Shown here in pieces: positions 42,179 through 51,773 of a stretch of 64,000 nt of DNA (position 1 is its first letter; every line of letters starts with the position of its first letter). The DNA is from Flavobacterium sp. ov086. GTDB lineage: Bacteria; Bacteroidota; Bacteroidia; Flavobacteriales; Flavobacteriaceae. The notes below the pieces were generated by a model. That model searched no databases, was not told where the DNA came from, and saw only the letters and a program-made list of their open reading frames with translations. Made by a program: the position numbers and the translations under genes. Where the stretch lies: the NCBI RefSeq assembly GCF_900187965.1, contig NZ_FZNL01000018.1, forward strand, positions 62,001 through 126,000, read 5' to 3'.

Positions 42179-43114
42179 TTAAAAGAATCTTGGCGATTTA
42201 TCATATCCTTTTCCTAATAAATCTAAATCGAAGAGCAGCATAATTTCATGCGTTCCCGAATTAAACTGTCCTAAATTCGAAAGTGTGTAGTCATAAGCAT
42301 AACCAACTCTCAAAGATGGCGTAACATTGATATTTACTAAGGCACTCACAGCATCATTTATTCTATAAGCGGCACCAAGTTCAAACTTATTATTATATAG
42401 AACATTAGCCGTTAAATCTACCGAAACTGGCGCTCCTTTTACAAATTTTGCCATGAATGCAGGTTTTACTTTCCACATATCATTGACCTGAAAAACATAT
42501 CCCGCAGTTAAGAAAGTATGAATTGCATCTTCTCCAAAAGCATTAACTCCTGATTTTTCTTCGATGTATTTTGATTTCAATAAATTTGGCGCTGATATTC
42601 CCGCATAAAAATTATCTCTAAAATAATAGGCTCCAACTCCAATATTTGGTTTGGTAGCATTAATATCCTGAGCAAAAGCAACATCTGTAGCTGCATTTCC
42701 GGATTGTAACTGAAATCCGTTAAAATTACTCTGCATCGACGAGAATCCGGCTTTTACCCCTAAAGACAATCTATTTTTACCTCCTAAATTTAAAACATAG
42801 GCAAAATCAGCATAAACGTTATTTTCTTTTTTAGCACCATCACCAATATCATCTGATACAAATGACAAACCAACTTCAATCTTATCAGATAAGGCTGTGT
42901 GTCCAAAAAAGGTAAAAGTCTTTGGCGCTCCATATGCTCCAACCCATTGCGTTCTGTATAATCCTCCAAAATTCATCATTAACGGAGTCCCTGTTGCGTA
43001 CGCCGGATTTACCACACTCATGTTATACATATAATGGGTATATTCAGGATCCTGCTGCGCTGAAGCGGGTATTATATAGAGAAGAAAAAGTATATAAAGT
43101 ATTATTTTTTTCAT
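42179..43114 (-). CDS. PorP/SprF family outer-membrane protein
   Basis: 311 residues. Signal peptide MKKIILYILFLLYIIPASAQ, then QDPEYTHYMYNMSVVNPAYA, the standard PorP/SprF start ('Q-x-P-x-F/Y-T-x-Y-M-x-N-x-x-x-x-N-P-A-Y-A-G/T'). Beta-barrel strands follow (NFGGLYRTQWVGAYGAPKTF; RVGYAYDYTLSNLGQFNSGT). In T9SS these proteins help adhesins with CHU_C ends leave the cell or attach to its surface. Gene order CHU_C adhesin, PorP, OmpA is the classical unit. Symbol withheld because many paralogues exist. Confidence 0.92.
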   Translation of the reverse strand: MKKIILYILFLLYIIPASAQQDPEYTHYMYNMSVVNPAYATGTPLMMNFGGLYRTQWVGAYGAPKTFTFFGHTALSDKIEVGLSFVSDDIGDGAKKENNVYADFAYVLNLGGKNRLSLGVKAGFSSMQSNFNGFQLQSGNAATDVAFAQDINATKPNIGVGAYYFRDNFYAGISAPNLLKSKYIEEKSGVNAFGEDAIHTFLTAGYVFQVNDMWKVKPAFMAKFVKGAPVSVDLTANVLYNNKFELGAAYRINDAVSALVNINVTPSLRVGYAYDYTLSNLGQFNSGTHEIMLLFDLDLLGKGYDKSPRFF

Positions 43115-43146
43115 TTGAAAATTATATTAAATAATGTAAAAAAGAA

Positions 43147-45780
43147 TTATCGATTTAAATAAAGTCGCCCTTGCTGAGGAGGTTTATTGTCTTTATTAAA
43201 ATGAATAACATAAAAATAAACTCCATTTGGTGCTATTCCACCATTAAGCCCTTTGTTCTCATAGTTTATTCCGTCCCAACCCGGTTTATCTTTTCCTCCT
43301 TTATACATTCCGTTTCCGTATCTGTTAAAAATCTCGATAGTATAATTCGGATATAAAAATTCAATATTTGTAATTTCAAACAAATCATTTACGCCATCTC
43401 CATTAGGCGAAAACCCATCAGGAATAAAGAAAGGATATTGAGGAGAATCACATTCTTTCAGCGAAACCGTTGCCGGAGTACTTTGCTCAGAATAACAGTT
43501 TGTTGTTGTCGAAAAATCGAACCCGTAATATGTTTTTTTATCAACCAAAAGTGTAGAAGACGGTAATAAATTTCCATTATTTGGCGCATCGTACCAAACC
43601 ACTGTTGAAGGTGAATCTGTTTTAGTTGATAAATCTGCAATTGTAGGATTATCTAATCCGCAGAATTCAGGATCATTACTCAATACAGGTGCGGGAGTAT
43701 CATTTATTGTGACTGTAATCATTGTTGGATCTGATATACATTTTAATGTCGTTTGTCTTAAATAATAGCTTTCTGCTTTTAACACATATGTACTCGCGAG
43801 GGGAGTTGTTGCTGTTGCAGAATCATACCAGGAATATTGTGCTCCTTTTGGATCTAAGTTTGCAATTGTAGCTTTATCAACTTTACAAAATTCCTGATTA
43901 TTTGCAGCTGGTGCAACAGGAATTGGGTTTAGAGAGAAAACATCTGCGGCACCACTTACATCAGCACTACAAGTCGTTATATTATTGGTTAATTTTGTAA
44001 TAGAAATTGTTGTCGCTCCGGGATTAATAAGTAAACTGGCAGGAATTATAAAACTGGTACTCCCGGTTGAAGTGGTTAATGCAACTGTTTGCACTGTTGC
44101 TGTGTTACTTCCCGAAAGTAAATATGATAGCGTAACATCTGTTAAAGTTCCTAAACCTGAAACTGCAACTGTAACATCGCTACCAAAACAAACATCGACA
44201 ACTTGTATTCTTAAACTTGTAGCATTTGGCAACGGATTTACTAAAATATCCCCTTTTAAATTTGCGCTATTTACACATTGTGAAATTACATGTGTAATTG
44301 CAGTAATTGTCACAGTTGAAGTTCCGCTTTTTTGATTGAAAATTCCCGGAACAATAAAATTGTTTGAAACACCTCCAACAAAAGTTAATCTTGCAATTTG
44401 CGATGAAGCACTGTTGGCTCCGGTAAGATTATAAACAACATCGTAATCGCCATCTGCCAGTTTTGCTGCATCAGTGATTTGAATGGTCGCATCATCATTT
44501 TGACAAACAGTTGCCGGAGTTATTTTAGCTCCTGTTAAATCCGGAATTGCATAAACAATCAACTCATCTGATAAATCATCAACAATATTTACACATTTTT
44601 TTAAACTATTTACGGCAACCACATTTACAATATCAACTCTAAAACGACCAACTGTCTGAAAGTAATTTGAATTAATTGGAAATATAAGAACTCCATTTGT
44701 AAAGTTTGCAATTACTGTTTCTCTTCGCGCTCTTGGTCCCGAAACATCAAACGTAACTTCGTAAAGGCCATTCGGAATTGGAGTTCTTCCTCTTGTAATA
44801 GTTACTGAATATTGCGCTGTCAAAAGTTCCGTTTCACAGATATCTGAATTTACTTCGACTGTCGCTCCAGTAAAATCAAGCCTTTCTTCAATTCTAATTA
44901 CTACATTTGCAATGTCAGCCGGACAAATTGGATTATCAGATGGGACTCTATAAGTAAACACATAAGTACCAGGTCCAAAAGTGTTATATATTTGCTCAAT
45001 ATCTATATTATGATCACCTACAAAACTTAACTCTCCAGTGTTAACAACATTACCATCTTTCCATGTTCCTCCCGCGTCCTGTCCGGAAATCGAATTGAAT
45101 AAATCATAATCAGAATAAGCCGACAGGCCATCATTTGCGCAGAAAAGTAAACTTCCAGCAATTCCAGCTTCAGGCGCCCTAACTACAGAAACTATTGCCG
45201 TTGACGACATCGCCGGACAACTACCAATAGCTGGCATTGTATAAGTAAACTGGAAATCTCCTTCTGAATGTTCAACATAGAAACCAGCTCCCATAAATTC
45301 ACCAGTAGTATCATTATGCCATTGCCCGTTTGACTGGGGCCCTAAAACAAGTCCGCTAAAAGCATTAAAAAGATTGTAACTTATATCTGCACTACATACA
45401 GTAACATTTGGAGAAGTTTGTCCTGAATATCCTCCAATTATAACTTCAACAGTAGCCGAATTATCTGTACATCCAGCACTACCGGTAACGGTATAAGTAT
45501 AATGAAAAACACCACTTACATGGATAAGTTGCGCATTTAAAATTCCTGTACCTTTATTTAATCCTCCAGAATCATCATCATCTGTCCAAACTCCACCAGC
45601 AACCGGAGTACCATTTAATTTTGTAAATAAATTTATTGTCCTATTAGCATTATTTGGTAAATCACAAATTGTAAATGAACTATCATCACCTGCACATTGT
45701 GCATAAATTGCAGAAGGAAAAATTGAGAAAAAAATAAAAAACAAAAATATACGTAGGAAATTATTGTAGTTTTTGATCAT
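43147..45780 (-). CDS. Gliding-motility-type surface adhesin with T9SS type B sorting domain
   Basis: 877 residues. Signal peptide to about residue 28 (AQCAGDDSSF). The body is made of repeated Ig-like/PKD-like beta domains with recurring cysteine pairs (GVWTDDDDSGGLNKGTGILN; QWHNDTTGEFMGAGFYVEHS; YSWYDSATATTPLAS). The last 95 residues are the CHU_C type B sorting domain: FFIPDGFSPNGDGVNDLFEI, YTIEIFNRYGNGMYKGG, GIAPNGVYFYVIHF. It is exported by the type IX system and displayed on the cell surface with help of the downstream PorP protein. First gene of the operon; 32 bases before porP. Confidence 0.92.
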   Translation of the reverse strand: MIKNYNNFLRIFLFFIFFSIFPSAIYAQCAGDDSSFTICDLPNNANRTINLFTKLNGTPVAGGVWTDDDDSGGLNKGTGILNAQLIHVSGVFHYTYTVTGSAGCTDNSATVEVIIGGYSGQTSPNVTVCSADISYNLFNAFSGLVLGPQSNGQWHNDTTGEFMGAGFYVEHSEGDFQFTYTMPAIGSCPAMSSTAIVSVVRAPEAGIAGSLLFCANDGLSAYSDYDLFNSISGQDAGGTWKDGNVVNTGELSFVGDHNIDIEQIYNTFGPGTYVFTYRVPSDNPICPADIANVVIRIEERLDFTGATVEVNSDICETELLTAQYSVTITRGRTPIPNGLYEVTFDVSGPRARRETVIANFTNGVLIFPINSNYFQTVGRFRVDIVNVVAVNSLKKCVNIVDDLSDELIVYAIPDLTGAKITPATVCQNDDATIQITDAAKLADGDYDVVYNLTGANSASSQIARLTFVGGVSNNFIVPGIFNQKSGTSTVTITAITHVISQCVNSANLKGDILVNPLPNATSLRIQVVDVCFGSDVTVAVSGLGTLTDVTLSYLLSGSNTATVQTVALTTSTGSTSFIIPASLLINPGATTISITKLTNNITTCSADVSGAADVFSLNPIPVAPAANNQEFCKVDKATIANLDPKGAQYSWYDSATATTPLASTYVLKAESYYLRQTTLKCISDPTMITVTINDTPAPVLSNDPEFCGLDNPTIADLSTKTDSPSTVVWYDAPNNGNLLPSSTLLVDKKTYYGFDFSTTTNCYSEQSTPATVSLKECDSPQYPFFIPDGFSPNGDGVNDLFEITNIEFLYPNYTIEIFNRYGNGMYKGGKDKPGWDGINYENKGLNGGIAPNGVYFYVIHFNKDNKPPQQGRLYLNR

Positions 45781-45940
45781 AAATTATTTTTTTTGCATAA
45801 ACTTAATAAAATATTAACGCTCGTTGACCAAAAAAAATATTTTAACAGTTAATTTTTCACAAAACTCACACATACTACAAAATCATTACTGATAATCATC
45901 ATTTTAATTTAAAAAACTGAATATATTTTAATTGATTTTT

Positions 45941-47266
45941 CTACAATTCATCTTCTAATCTAAATCTGAATTTAAGCACCAGACTATTCCTTTCGACTTC
46001 TAAATTAATCCAGATATCATCTTCAGATTTCAATAAATTATTAATCTGCTGCAAAGTATATTTATACGGTTTAACACCATTTATACTTATAACAATATCG
46101 CCTTTTTGCAGTCCACATTTTTCGGCTGGAGATTGTTTCCGAATATTTACTATCTCATAAACTGGTTTTAATAAAAATTTATAAATAAAATCTCCATTTT
46201 TCTTTTCGTTTCCCTCCATCTCACGTGTTGAAGTAACAACTTGTATAGTCTCCATATGAACCGTTTCCTGAACCCATTGCAAACCATTATGCTGAAGCAC
46301 AATACCACTTTTATTGTATGTAAAAGCCTCGGTAAATTTAGCATTCTTCTTAAGATAGACTTTCTTATCAGCATAATCCAGAACAATTCTAAAACGTTTT
46401 AAAACCTCACCGCCTACTGAACCAATACGATCCGGAACCATTTTAACATTTCGGATAGATGCCGAATCCGGAAAAGAAACAATTGGTTTTTTAAATTTAA
46501 ATTCATCAATAGAGAACTCATCTATTTTTGCCCGATGTCCTTCAATATCTCCACTAAAACCTTTTCCTAAAAAGTCAGGAAAGTTCTTTTTGGGCAATTT
46601 AATCTTGTTGTTTTCAAATATCCAAAAAGCATCACTATTTCCAATATCAATTAGAAGTTTTGCCGGAATCTGCACATTATTAACAGTCGCTGTTGTATAA
46701 AGATAAGGCTTAGACCTCTCAATAGTTATTGGTATTACTTTAAATTTTTTCTCTAATTTTTTCTTAAATTCTTCACTATTCAAATGAACAGTAATCTTCT
46801 TTTTTTGATAATTGATTTCTATCAAATTATTTTTAAAAAATTTATATCCAATAATTCCATTTACAGGAATCCCAATATGTGAAGACAGATTGAAACTCTG
46901 ATCCAGAATAATGAATACCATATGATTATTAGACCTTAAACCATGTGTTTCAAAAGTATTATTTGTCGATTTTAAACCTTCAATTTCCTGTTCGCTTCCT
47001 AATCCTCTCAATTTTATTTTTTCGACATTATTAAAACTTACTTCTTGTTTCTCTTCCATACTAAACAAGATCGTTTCCTCGACTCCGGAATCCAATAAGA
47101 AATTCAATTCGACTCCGTTTACTTTTATTGGAATAAAAATGAGATTATTAATCAAATTAAAAGGAATAGTAACCTGTTTACTTTTCCCCTGAATTGAAAA
47201 GTCACCTTGAGCATTTACTAATAAAGATGCTAAAAGCCCAAAAAACAACATAACTTTTTTTCTCAT
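45941..47266 (-). CDS. Retropepsin-like aspartic protease with PDZ domain
   Basis: 441 residues. Signal peptide MRKKVMLFFGLLASLLVNAQ. Two retropepsin-like lobes: LNFLLDSGVEETILF (D-S-G at 59-61) and AKLLIDIGNSDAFWIF (about 203-217), in which D-I-G-N replaces the canonical D-T/S-G. A C-terminal PDZ domain (about 355-440) contains SPAEKCGLQKGDIVISINGV. This is the Bacteroidota 'aspartyl protease / PDZ' family, periplasmic or envelope-bound, substrate unknown. Divergently placed to the aminotransferase gene. The altered second lobe is typical of such families, so activity cannot be judged. Confidence 0.82.
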   Translation of the reverse strand: MRKKVMLFFGLLASLLVNAQGDFSIQGKSKQVTIPFNLINNLIFIPIKVNGVELNFLLDSGVEETILFSMEEKQEVSFNNVEKIKLRGLGSEQEIEGLKSTNNTFETHGLRSNNHMVFIILDQSFNLSSHIGIPVNGIIGYKFFKNNLIEINYQKKKITVHLNSEEFKKKLEKKFKVIPITIERSKPYLYTTATVNNVQIPAKLLIDIGNSDAFWIFENNKIKLPKKNFPDFLGKGFSGDIEGHRAKIDEFSIDEFKFKKPIVSFPDSASIRNVKMVPDRIGSVGGEVLKRFRIVLDYADKKVYLKKNAKFTEAFTYNKSGIVLQHNGLQWVQETVHMETIQVVTSTREMEGNEKKNGDFIYKFLLKPVYEIVNIRKQSPAEKCGLQKGDIVISINGVKPYKYTLQQINNLLKSEDDIWINLEVERNSLVLKFRFRLEDEL

Positions 47267-47388
47267 TGATAGTTTTTTATTATAAAATTAGTAAATATAT
47301 TGATAATTGTTACATTTTCACAAGTGCCTTTAATGTTTACATTAAATTCGAAAAAAAAATGCAAATTTGCACTTCAATAATAAAGCTC

Positions 47389-48585
47389 ATGCCAACAATT
47401 TCACTCAAAGGCAGAAACATGCCCGAATCACCGATACGTAAACTTGCTCCTTATGCAGATCTTGCAAAACAAAAAGGACATAAAGTGTATCATTTAAACA
47501 TTGGTCAACCAGATATCAAGACACCCGAAGTGGCCATCGAGGCGGTAAAAAATATTGATTTAACTATTATAGAATACAGTCCGTCTGCCGGATATGAAAG
47601 TTATAGAAAAAAATTAGCAAAATTTTACCAACGCCAAAACGTAAATGTAAACCCAGAAGACATCATTGTTACTACAGGTGGTTCTGAAGCCTTATTATTT
47701 GCACTAGCCACAATTACAGATCCAGGAGATGAAATCATTATTCCTGAGCCTTTTTACGCCAATTATCATGCATTTGCGTCATCAACCAGTGCAACGGTAA
47801 TTCCTGTAATTTCGACAATCGAAAGTGCTTTTGCATTGCCAAGCATTGAAACTGTAGAAAAACTAATTACACCAAAAACTAAAGCTATTTTAATTTGTAA
47901 TCCTGGTAATCCAACAGGTTATTTATACTCTGAATCAGAAATTAAACAACTCGCAAGCTTAATCAAAAAGCATGATTTGTATTTAATTGCTGACGAAGTT
48001 TATCGTGAATTTTTGTACGATGGAGATGATGTTCATTATTCTGTAATGAATCTTGAAGATGTACAGCAAAACGTAATCATGGTAGATTCAGTTTCAAAAC
48101 GTTACAGTATGTGTGGCGCAAGAATTGGATGTTTGGTCACTAAAAACAAAGATGTTTTGGCAACTGTAATGAAATTTGCCCAAGCACGTTTGAGCCCGCC
48201 AACAATCGAACAAATTGCATGCGAAGCTGCAATAGATACTCCGCAAAGTTATTTTGACGAAGTAATTTCAGAATATAAAGAACGTCGCGATACTTTAATT
48301 ACCGAATTAAACAAAATTGAAGGCGTAATTGTAACTAAACCAAAAGGTGCTTTTTATTGTATTGCACAATTGCCAATTGACAATTCAGAAGATTTTGCAC
48401 AATGGCTTTTAGAAAGTTATGATCTTAATGGAGAAACTGTAATGGTTGCTCCTGCTGCCGGTTTTTACTCGACTCCGGGAATGGGACTTAATCAGGTAAG
48501 AATTGCTTATGTCTTGAATAAGAAAGATTTAATTACTGCTGTAAACATTTTAAAAGAAGCTCTTTTGGTTTACAACAGAAAATAA
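47389..48585 (+). CDS. Pyridoxal-phosphate aminotransferase (class I, aspartate type)
   Basis: 398 residues from the ATG at 47389. The upstream frame back to 47266 opens with TTG and lacks a plausible leader. Fold type I: PLP-lysine Lys237 in MVDSVSKRYSMCGARIG, the NPGNPTG loop (171-177), ADEVYREF (201-208) and the phosphate-binding TTGGSEALLFAL (95-106). It closely fits the group of 'pyridoxal phosphate-dependent aminotransferase', usually acting on aspartate, tyrosine or branched amino acids. Substrate specificity cannot be assigned. Followed by a terminator at 48606. Confidence 0.9.
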   Translation: MPTISLKGRNMPESPIRKLAPYADLAKQKGHKVYHLNIGQPDIKTPEVAIEAVKNIDLTIIEYSPSAGYESYRKKLAKFYQRQNVNVNPEDIIVTTGGSEALLFALATITDPGDEIIIPEPFYANYHAFASSTSATVIPVISTIESAFALPSIETVEKLITPKTKAILICNPGNPTGYLYSESEIKQLASLIKKHDLYLIADEVYREFLYDGDDVHYSVMNLEDVQQNVIMVDSVSKRYSMCGARIGCLVTKNKDVLATVMKFAQARLSPPTIEQIACEAAIDTPQSYFDEVISEYKERRDTLITELNKIEGVIVTKPKGAFYCIAQLPIDNSEDFAQWLLESYDLNGETVMVAPAAGFYSTPGMGLNQVRIAYVLNKKDLITAVNILKEALLVYNRK

Positions 48586-48605
48586 GAACAATAATAAAAG
48601 CATTC

Positions 48606-48638
48606 AAAAGACAATAACTCCTTATGTTATTGTCTTTT
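48606..48638 (+). terminator. Terminator behind the aminotransferase gene
   Basis: AAAAGACAATAAC pairs exactly with GTTATTGTCTTTT around a seven-base loop. About 20 bases after the stop codon. Confidence 0.9.
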
Positions 48639-48785
48639 GTGTTTAAAAAAAACAGCAAATTAGTTTTAATTTAAATTATATCCAAAAAGGAGTAATTAAA
48701 TAGTAAAAACGATAGAAAAGGTTTGCTTTTTATTAATTATCTTTACCGCCTTAAAAAGAAATACCCATACTAATAGTAGTTTTTA

Positions 48786-49457
48786 ATGACAAATAACGAA
48801 GATTTTTTAGACGAAATAGGAGACAATCATTTTAGTAGTAATGCGAAAAACCCTTTAAGACAGGATGCTTTTGACTTAACTGATGATGAAAAAATAGAAA
48901 AAATAAAAAAAGATGTTGAAAACATTCTGCAAACACTTGGAATGGATTTGACTGATGACAGCATAAAAGGTACTCCAAACCGAGTAGCTAAAATGTTTGT
49001 AAAGGAGATTTTTGGTGGTTTAAACCCTTCAAGACAGCCAAAAGCTTCAACTTTTGAAAATAACTACAAATACGGTGAAATGCTTGTAGAGAAAAACATT
49101 ACTGTTTATTCTACTTGCGAACACCATTTACTGCCAATTATCGGTAGAGCACACGTAGCTTATATTTCTAACGGAAGAGTTATTGGTTTATCTAAAATGA
49201 ACCGAATTGTAGAATATTATGCCAAAAGACCTCAGGTTCAAGAGCGTTTGACAATGCAGATTGTTCAGGAACTACAAAAAGCTTTAGGTACTGAAGATGT
49301 TGCCTGCGTTATTGATGCAAAACATCTGTGCGTTAACTCAAGAGGAATCAAAGATATCGAAAGCAGCACTGTAACTTCTGAATTTGGTGGTAAATTTAAA
49401 GATCCTCAAACAAAACGAGAACTATTAGATTACATTAAATTAGATACTCAGTTTTAG
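48786..49457 (+). CDS. folE: GTP cyclohydrolase I
   Basis: 223 residues. It converts GTP to 7,8-dihydroneopterin triphosphate, the first step towards tetrahydrofolate and biopterins. Zinc ligands: Cys111 and His114 in STCEHHLLPIIG, and Cys182 in KHLCVNSRGI. LTMQIVQELQKAL and GTPNRVAKMFVKEIF are conserved family segments. The first 30 residues are a variable acidic leader. Single gene, downstream of a terminator; no folate neighbours. Confidence 0.96.
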   Translation: MTNNEDFLDEIGDNHFSSNAKNPLRQDAFDLTDDEKIEKIKKDVENILQTLGMDLTDDSIKGTPNRVAKMFVKEIFGGLNPSRQPKASTFENNYKYGEMLVEKNITVYSTCEHHLLPIIGRAHVAYISNGRVIGLSKMNRIVEYYAKRPQVQERLTMQIVQELQKALGTEDVACVIDAKHLCVNSRGIKDIESSTVTSEFGGKFKDPQTKRELLDYIKLDTQF

Positions 49458-49472
49458 TTTAATCGGGAAATC

Positions 49473-49529
49473 GTTAATTTGTTTAATCGCTTCATAGCAA
49501 ATCTTCTATTTTCGATTAAACAAATCAAC
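49473..49529. repeat. GTTTAATCG inverted repeat upstream of the four-helix-bundle gene
   Basis: GTTAATTTGTTTAATCG (49473-49489) pairs with CGATTAAACAAATCAAC (49513-49529), 16 of 17 positions. ATTAAACAAC follows at 49531. Another ATTAAACG...ACGATTAAACAG pair (49931-49957) lies behind the gene, so this gene is bracketed by the repeat family. Confidence 0.55.
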
Positions 49530-49545
49530 AATTAAACAACAAAAC

Positions 49546-49911
49546 ATGTATACTTTTTCGTTTGAAAAGTTAGAAGTTTGGCAAAACTCAAGAATGTTTA
49601 TTTTGGATATTTATAAATTAACTAGTAAATTTCCATCAAATGAATTGTTCGGAATAACTTCTCAAATAAAAAGAAGCTCCTCCTCAATTGCGACAAACAT
49701 TGCAGAAGGAACTTCGAGAAATACGAATAAAGACAAAGCTCATTTTTTGACAATATCTTATTCATCAGCAATGGAAACTTTAAATAATTTGATTATTTCT
49801 AAAGATTTAAAACATCTATCTGAGAATGAATAAATCGAGTCTCGTGAGAAAATTGAAAAAATTTGCACTCAGATAAATAGTTTAAAAAAATACTATCTTT
49901 CTAAAGAATAA
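49546..49911 (+). pseudogene. Four-helix-bundle (S23/IVS-like) protein gene with premature stop
   Basis: The intact part (49546-49833, 95 residues) has the signature FEKLEVWQNSRMFILDIYKL, FGITSQIKRSSSSIATNIAE and the helix YSSAMETLNNLIISKDLK. It stops at TAA 49831-49833 after SENE. The same frame then continues to 49911 with IESREKIEKICTQINSLKKY and the ending YLSKE, which is the normal fourth helix of this family. A usual length of about 120 residues would be restored if the stop were a sense codon, so a nonsense mutation (for example tyrosine TAT/TAC to TAA) is likely. The family includes the product of intervening sequences of 23S rRNA genes; function unknown. Confidence 0.75.
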
Positions 49912-49965
49912 TAAAGCTGATAAAACACCATTAAACGTTTGCACGATTAAACAGTAAAAGAAAAT

Positions 49966-51444
49966 ATGCCACTATATACAAGTCAACATCTAAAAATATA
50001 CAATTCACTTTCGGGTGAAAAAGAAAATTTCAACCCAATTCATGAAGGAAATGTTGGAATGTATGTTTGTGGACCTACAGTTTACAGCAATGTACACTTA
50101 GGAAATGTGAGAACATTTATGTCTTTTGACGTGATATTCAGGTATTTTTTACATCTTGATTATAAGGTTCGTTATGTGCGAAACATTACTGATGTTGGAC
50201 ATATTGTTGACGATGTGGATGAAGGAGAGGATAAAATTGCCAAAAAAGCCCGTTTAGAGCAACTGGAACCTATGGAAGTTGTGCAGCGCTATACGGTAGA
50301 TTTTCATGACATTTTGAAGTCATTTAATTTTTTACCACCAAGTATTGAACCAACCGCTACTGGACACATTATTGAGCAAATTGAAATCATCAAAAAAATT
50401 ATCGATACCGGAATTGGCTATGTAGCCAACGGATCGGTATATTTTGATGTCGTAAAATATAACGAAACCAACAATTACGGAGTTTTAAGTGGCCGAAACA
50501 TCGAAGATATGCTAGCCAATACCCGTGATCTTGATGGACAATCAGACAAAAGAAATCCGCAGGATTTTGCACTTTGGAAAAAAGCAGAACCGGAACATAT
50601 CATGAGATGGCCTTCGCCTTGGAGTGATGGGTTCCCAGGCTGGCATCTTGAATGTACTGCTATGAGCACCAAATATCTTGGGAATCATTTTGATATTCAC
50701 GGTGGTGGAATGGATTTGAAATTCCCTCATCACGAATGTGAAATCGCACAAAATGAAGCTTGTACTGGTCAATCTCCGGTAAATTATTGGATGCACGCCA
50801 ACATGCTTACTTTGAACGGTAAAAAAATGGCGAAATCTACTGGAAATAACATTTTACCAGGTGAGATTTTAAGCGGAAATAACAATATTTTAAGCAAAGC
50901 TTTTTCTGCATCTGTAACACGTTTTTTCATGTTGCAGGCACATTACAGAAGCATTTTAGATTTTTCTGATGATGCAATTGTTGCTGCCGAAAAAGGTTAT
51001 AAAAGATTAATGGAAGCTGTTGATGCTTTACCAACTATTACCGCAAGCGCAACAAGCTCGATAGACATCAATTCCTGGAAACAATTGTGCTACGATGCCA
51101 TGAACGACGATTTTAATACTCCTATTTTAATCGCGCAATTATTCGAGGCCGTTCGCTATATCAATTTATTGAAAGAAGGAAAAGAAACGATTTCTGCAGA
51201 AGATCTAAAAACACTTACAGAAGCAATTAAAGCTTTTGTTTTTGACGTTTTAGGCTTAAGCGATGAAAAAGCAGCAGACGCTAATAACGATAAATTAGAA
51301 GGTGTTGTTAATATGCTTATCGGAATGAGAAACCAAGCCAGAGCTGATAAAAACTTTGCACTTTCTGACCAAATTCGTGATCAGTTGATTGCTTTAGGTA
51401 TTCAGTTGAAAGACGGGAAAGAAGGCACAAGCTTCTCTATATAA
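49966..51444 (+). CDS. cysS: Cysteine--tRNA ligase
   Basis: 492 residues. It charges tRNA-Cys with cysteine. The class I signature is HLGN (residues 44-47, PTVYSNVHLGNVRTF), the zinc ligand Cys35 in MYVCGPTVY, and other zinc residues occur in FPHHECEIAQNEA. KMSKS appears as KKMAKSTGN (about 285-293). A DALR-like helical domain with LEGVVNMLIGMRNQARADKN and the ending SDQIRDQLIALGIQLKDGKEG are usual. Followed closely by yidD (22 bases), lgt next: an operon of small and membrane genes. Confidence 0.97.
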   Translation: MPLYTSQHLKIYNSLSGEKENFNPIHEGNVGMYVCGPTVYSNVHLGNVRTFMSFDVIFRYFLHLDYKVRYVRNITDVGHIVDDVDEGEDKIAKKARLEQLEPMEVVQRYTVDFHDILKSFNFLPPSIEPTATGHIIEQIEIIKKIIDTGIGYVANGSVYFDVVKYNETNNYGVLSGRNIEDMLANTRDLDGQSDKRNPQDFALWKKAEPEHIMRWPSPWSDGFPGWHLECTAMSTKYLGNHFDIHGGGMDLKFPHHECEIAQNEACTGQSPVNYWMHANMLTLNGKKMAKSTGNNILPGEILSGNNNILSKAFSASVTRFFMLQAHYRSILDFSDDAIVAAEKGYKRLMEAVDALPTITASATSSIDINSWKQLCYDAMNDDFNTPILIAQLFEAVRYINLLKEGKETISAEDLKTLTEAIKAFVFDVLGLSDEKAADANNDKLEGVVNMLIGMRNQARADKNFALSDQIRDQLIALGIQLKDGKEGTSFSI

Positions 51445-51466
51445 TCAATTCATTTTCTAATAAATC

Positions 51467-51706
51467 ATGAAAGTAATTACTCCATTTGTTTTATTAGTGC
51501 GCTTCTATCAAACTGCAATTTCACCTTTTACACCGGCGTCTTGCAGATTCGAGCCAACATGCTCGAGTTACATGATTGAAGCACTTCAAAAACATGGATT
51601 ATTTTACGGAGGCTACTTGGGTATGAAACGTATTTTAAGTTGTCATCCTTGGGGAAGAACAGGCTATGATCCCGTTCCGGAGAAGAAATGTTCACACAAA
51701 CATTAA
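51467..51706 (+). CDS. yidD: Membrane protein insertion efficiency factor YidD
   Basis: 79 residues, the typical size. The conserved pattern is complete: LLVRFYQTAISPFTPASCRF, EPTCSSYMIEALQKHG, GGYLGMKRILSCHPWGRTGY, DPVP. The three cysteines (CRFEPTC...C-HPWG) and the amphipathic start are hallmarks. YidD assists YidC-mediated insertion of inner-membrane proteins. Within the cysS-yidD-lgt run, 22 bases after cysS. Confidence 0.95.
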   Translation: MKVITPFVLLVRFYQTAISPFTPASCRFEPTCSSYMIEALQKHGLFYGGYLGMKRILSCHPWGRTGYDPVPEKKCSHKH

Positions 51707-51773
51707 CTTTTTATAATGAGGAACTCTACTTTAAATATTTATTTTTACAACCAATAAAAAAATACAATACTAC

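Noticed and set aside
45941..47266. Second aspartate motif D-I-G-N as evidence of an inactive protease
   Set aside because: Single-lobe active retropepsins exist, and this family often varies; sequence alone does not decide activity.
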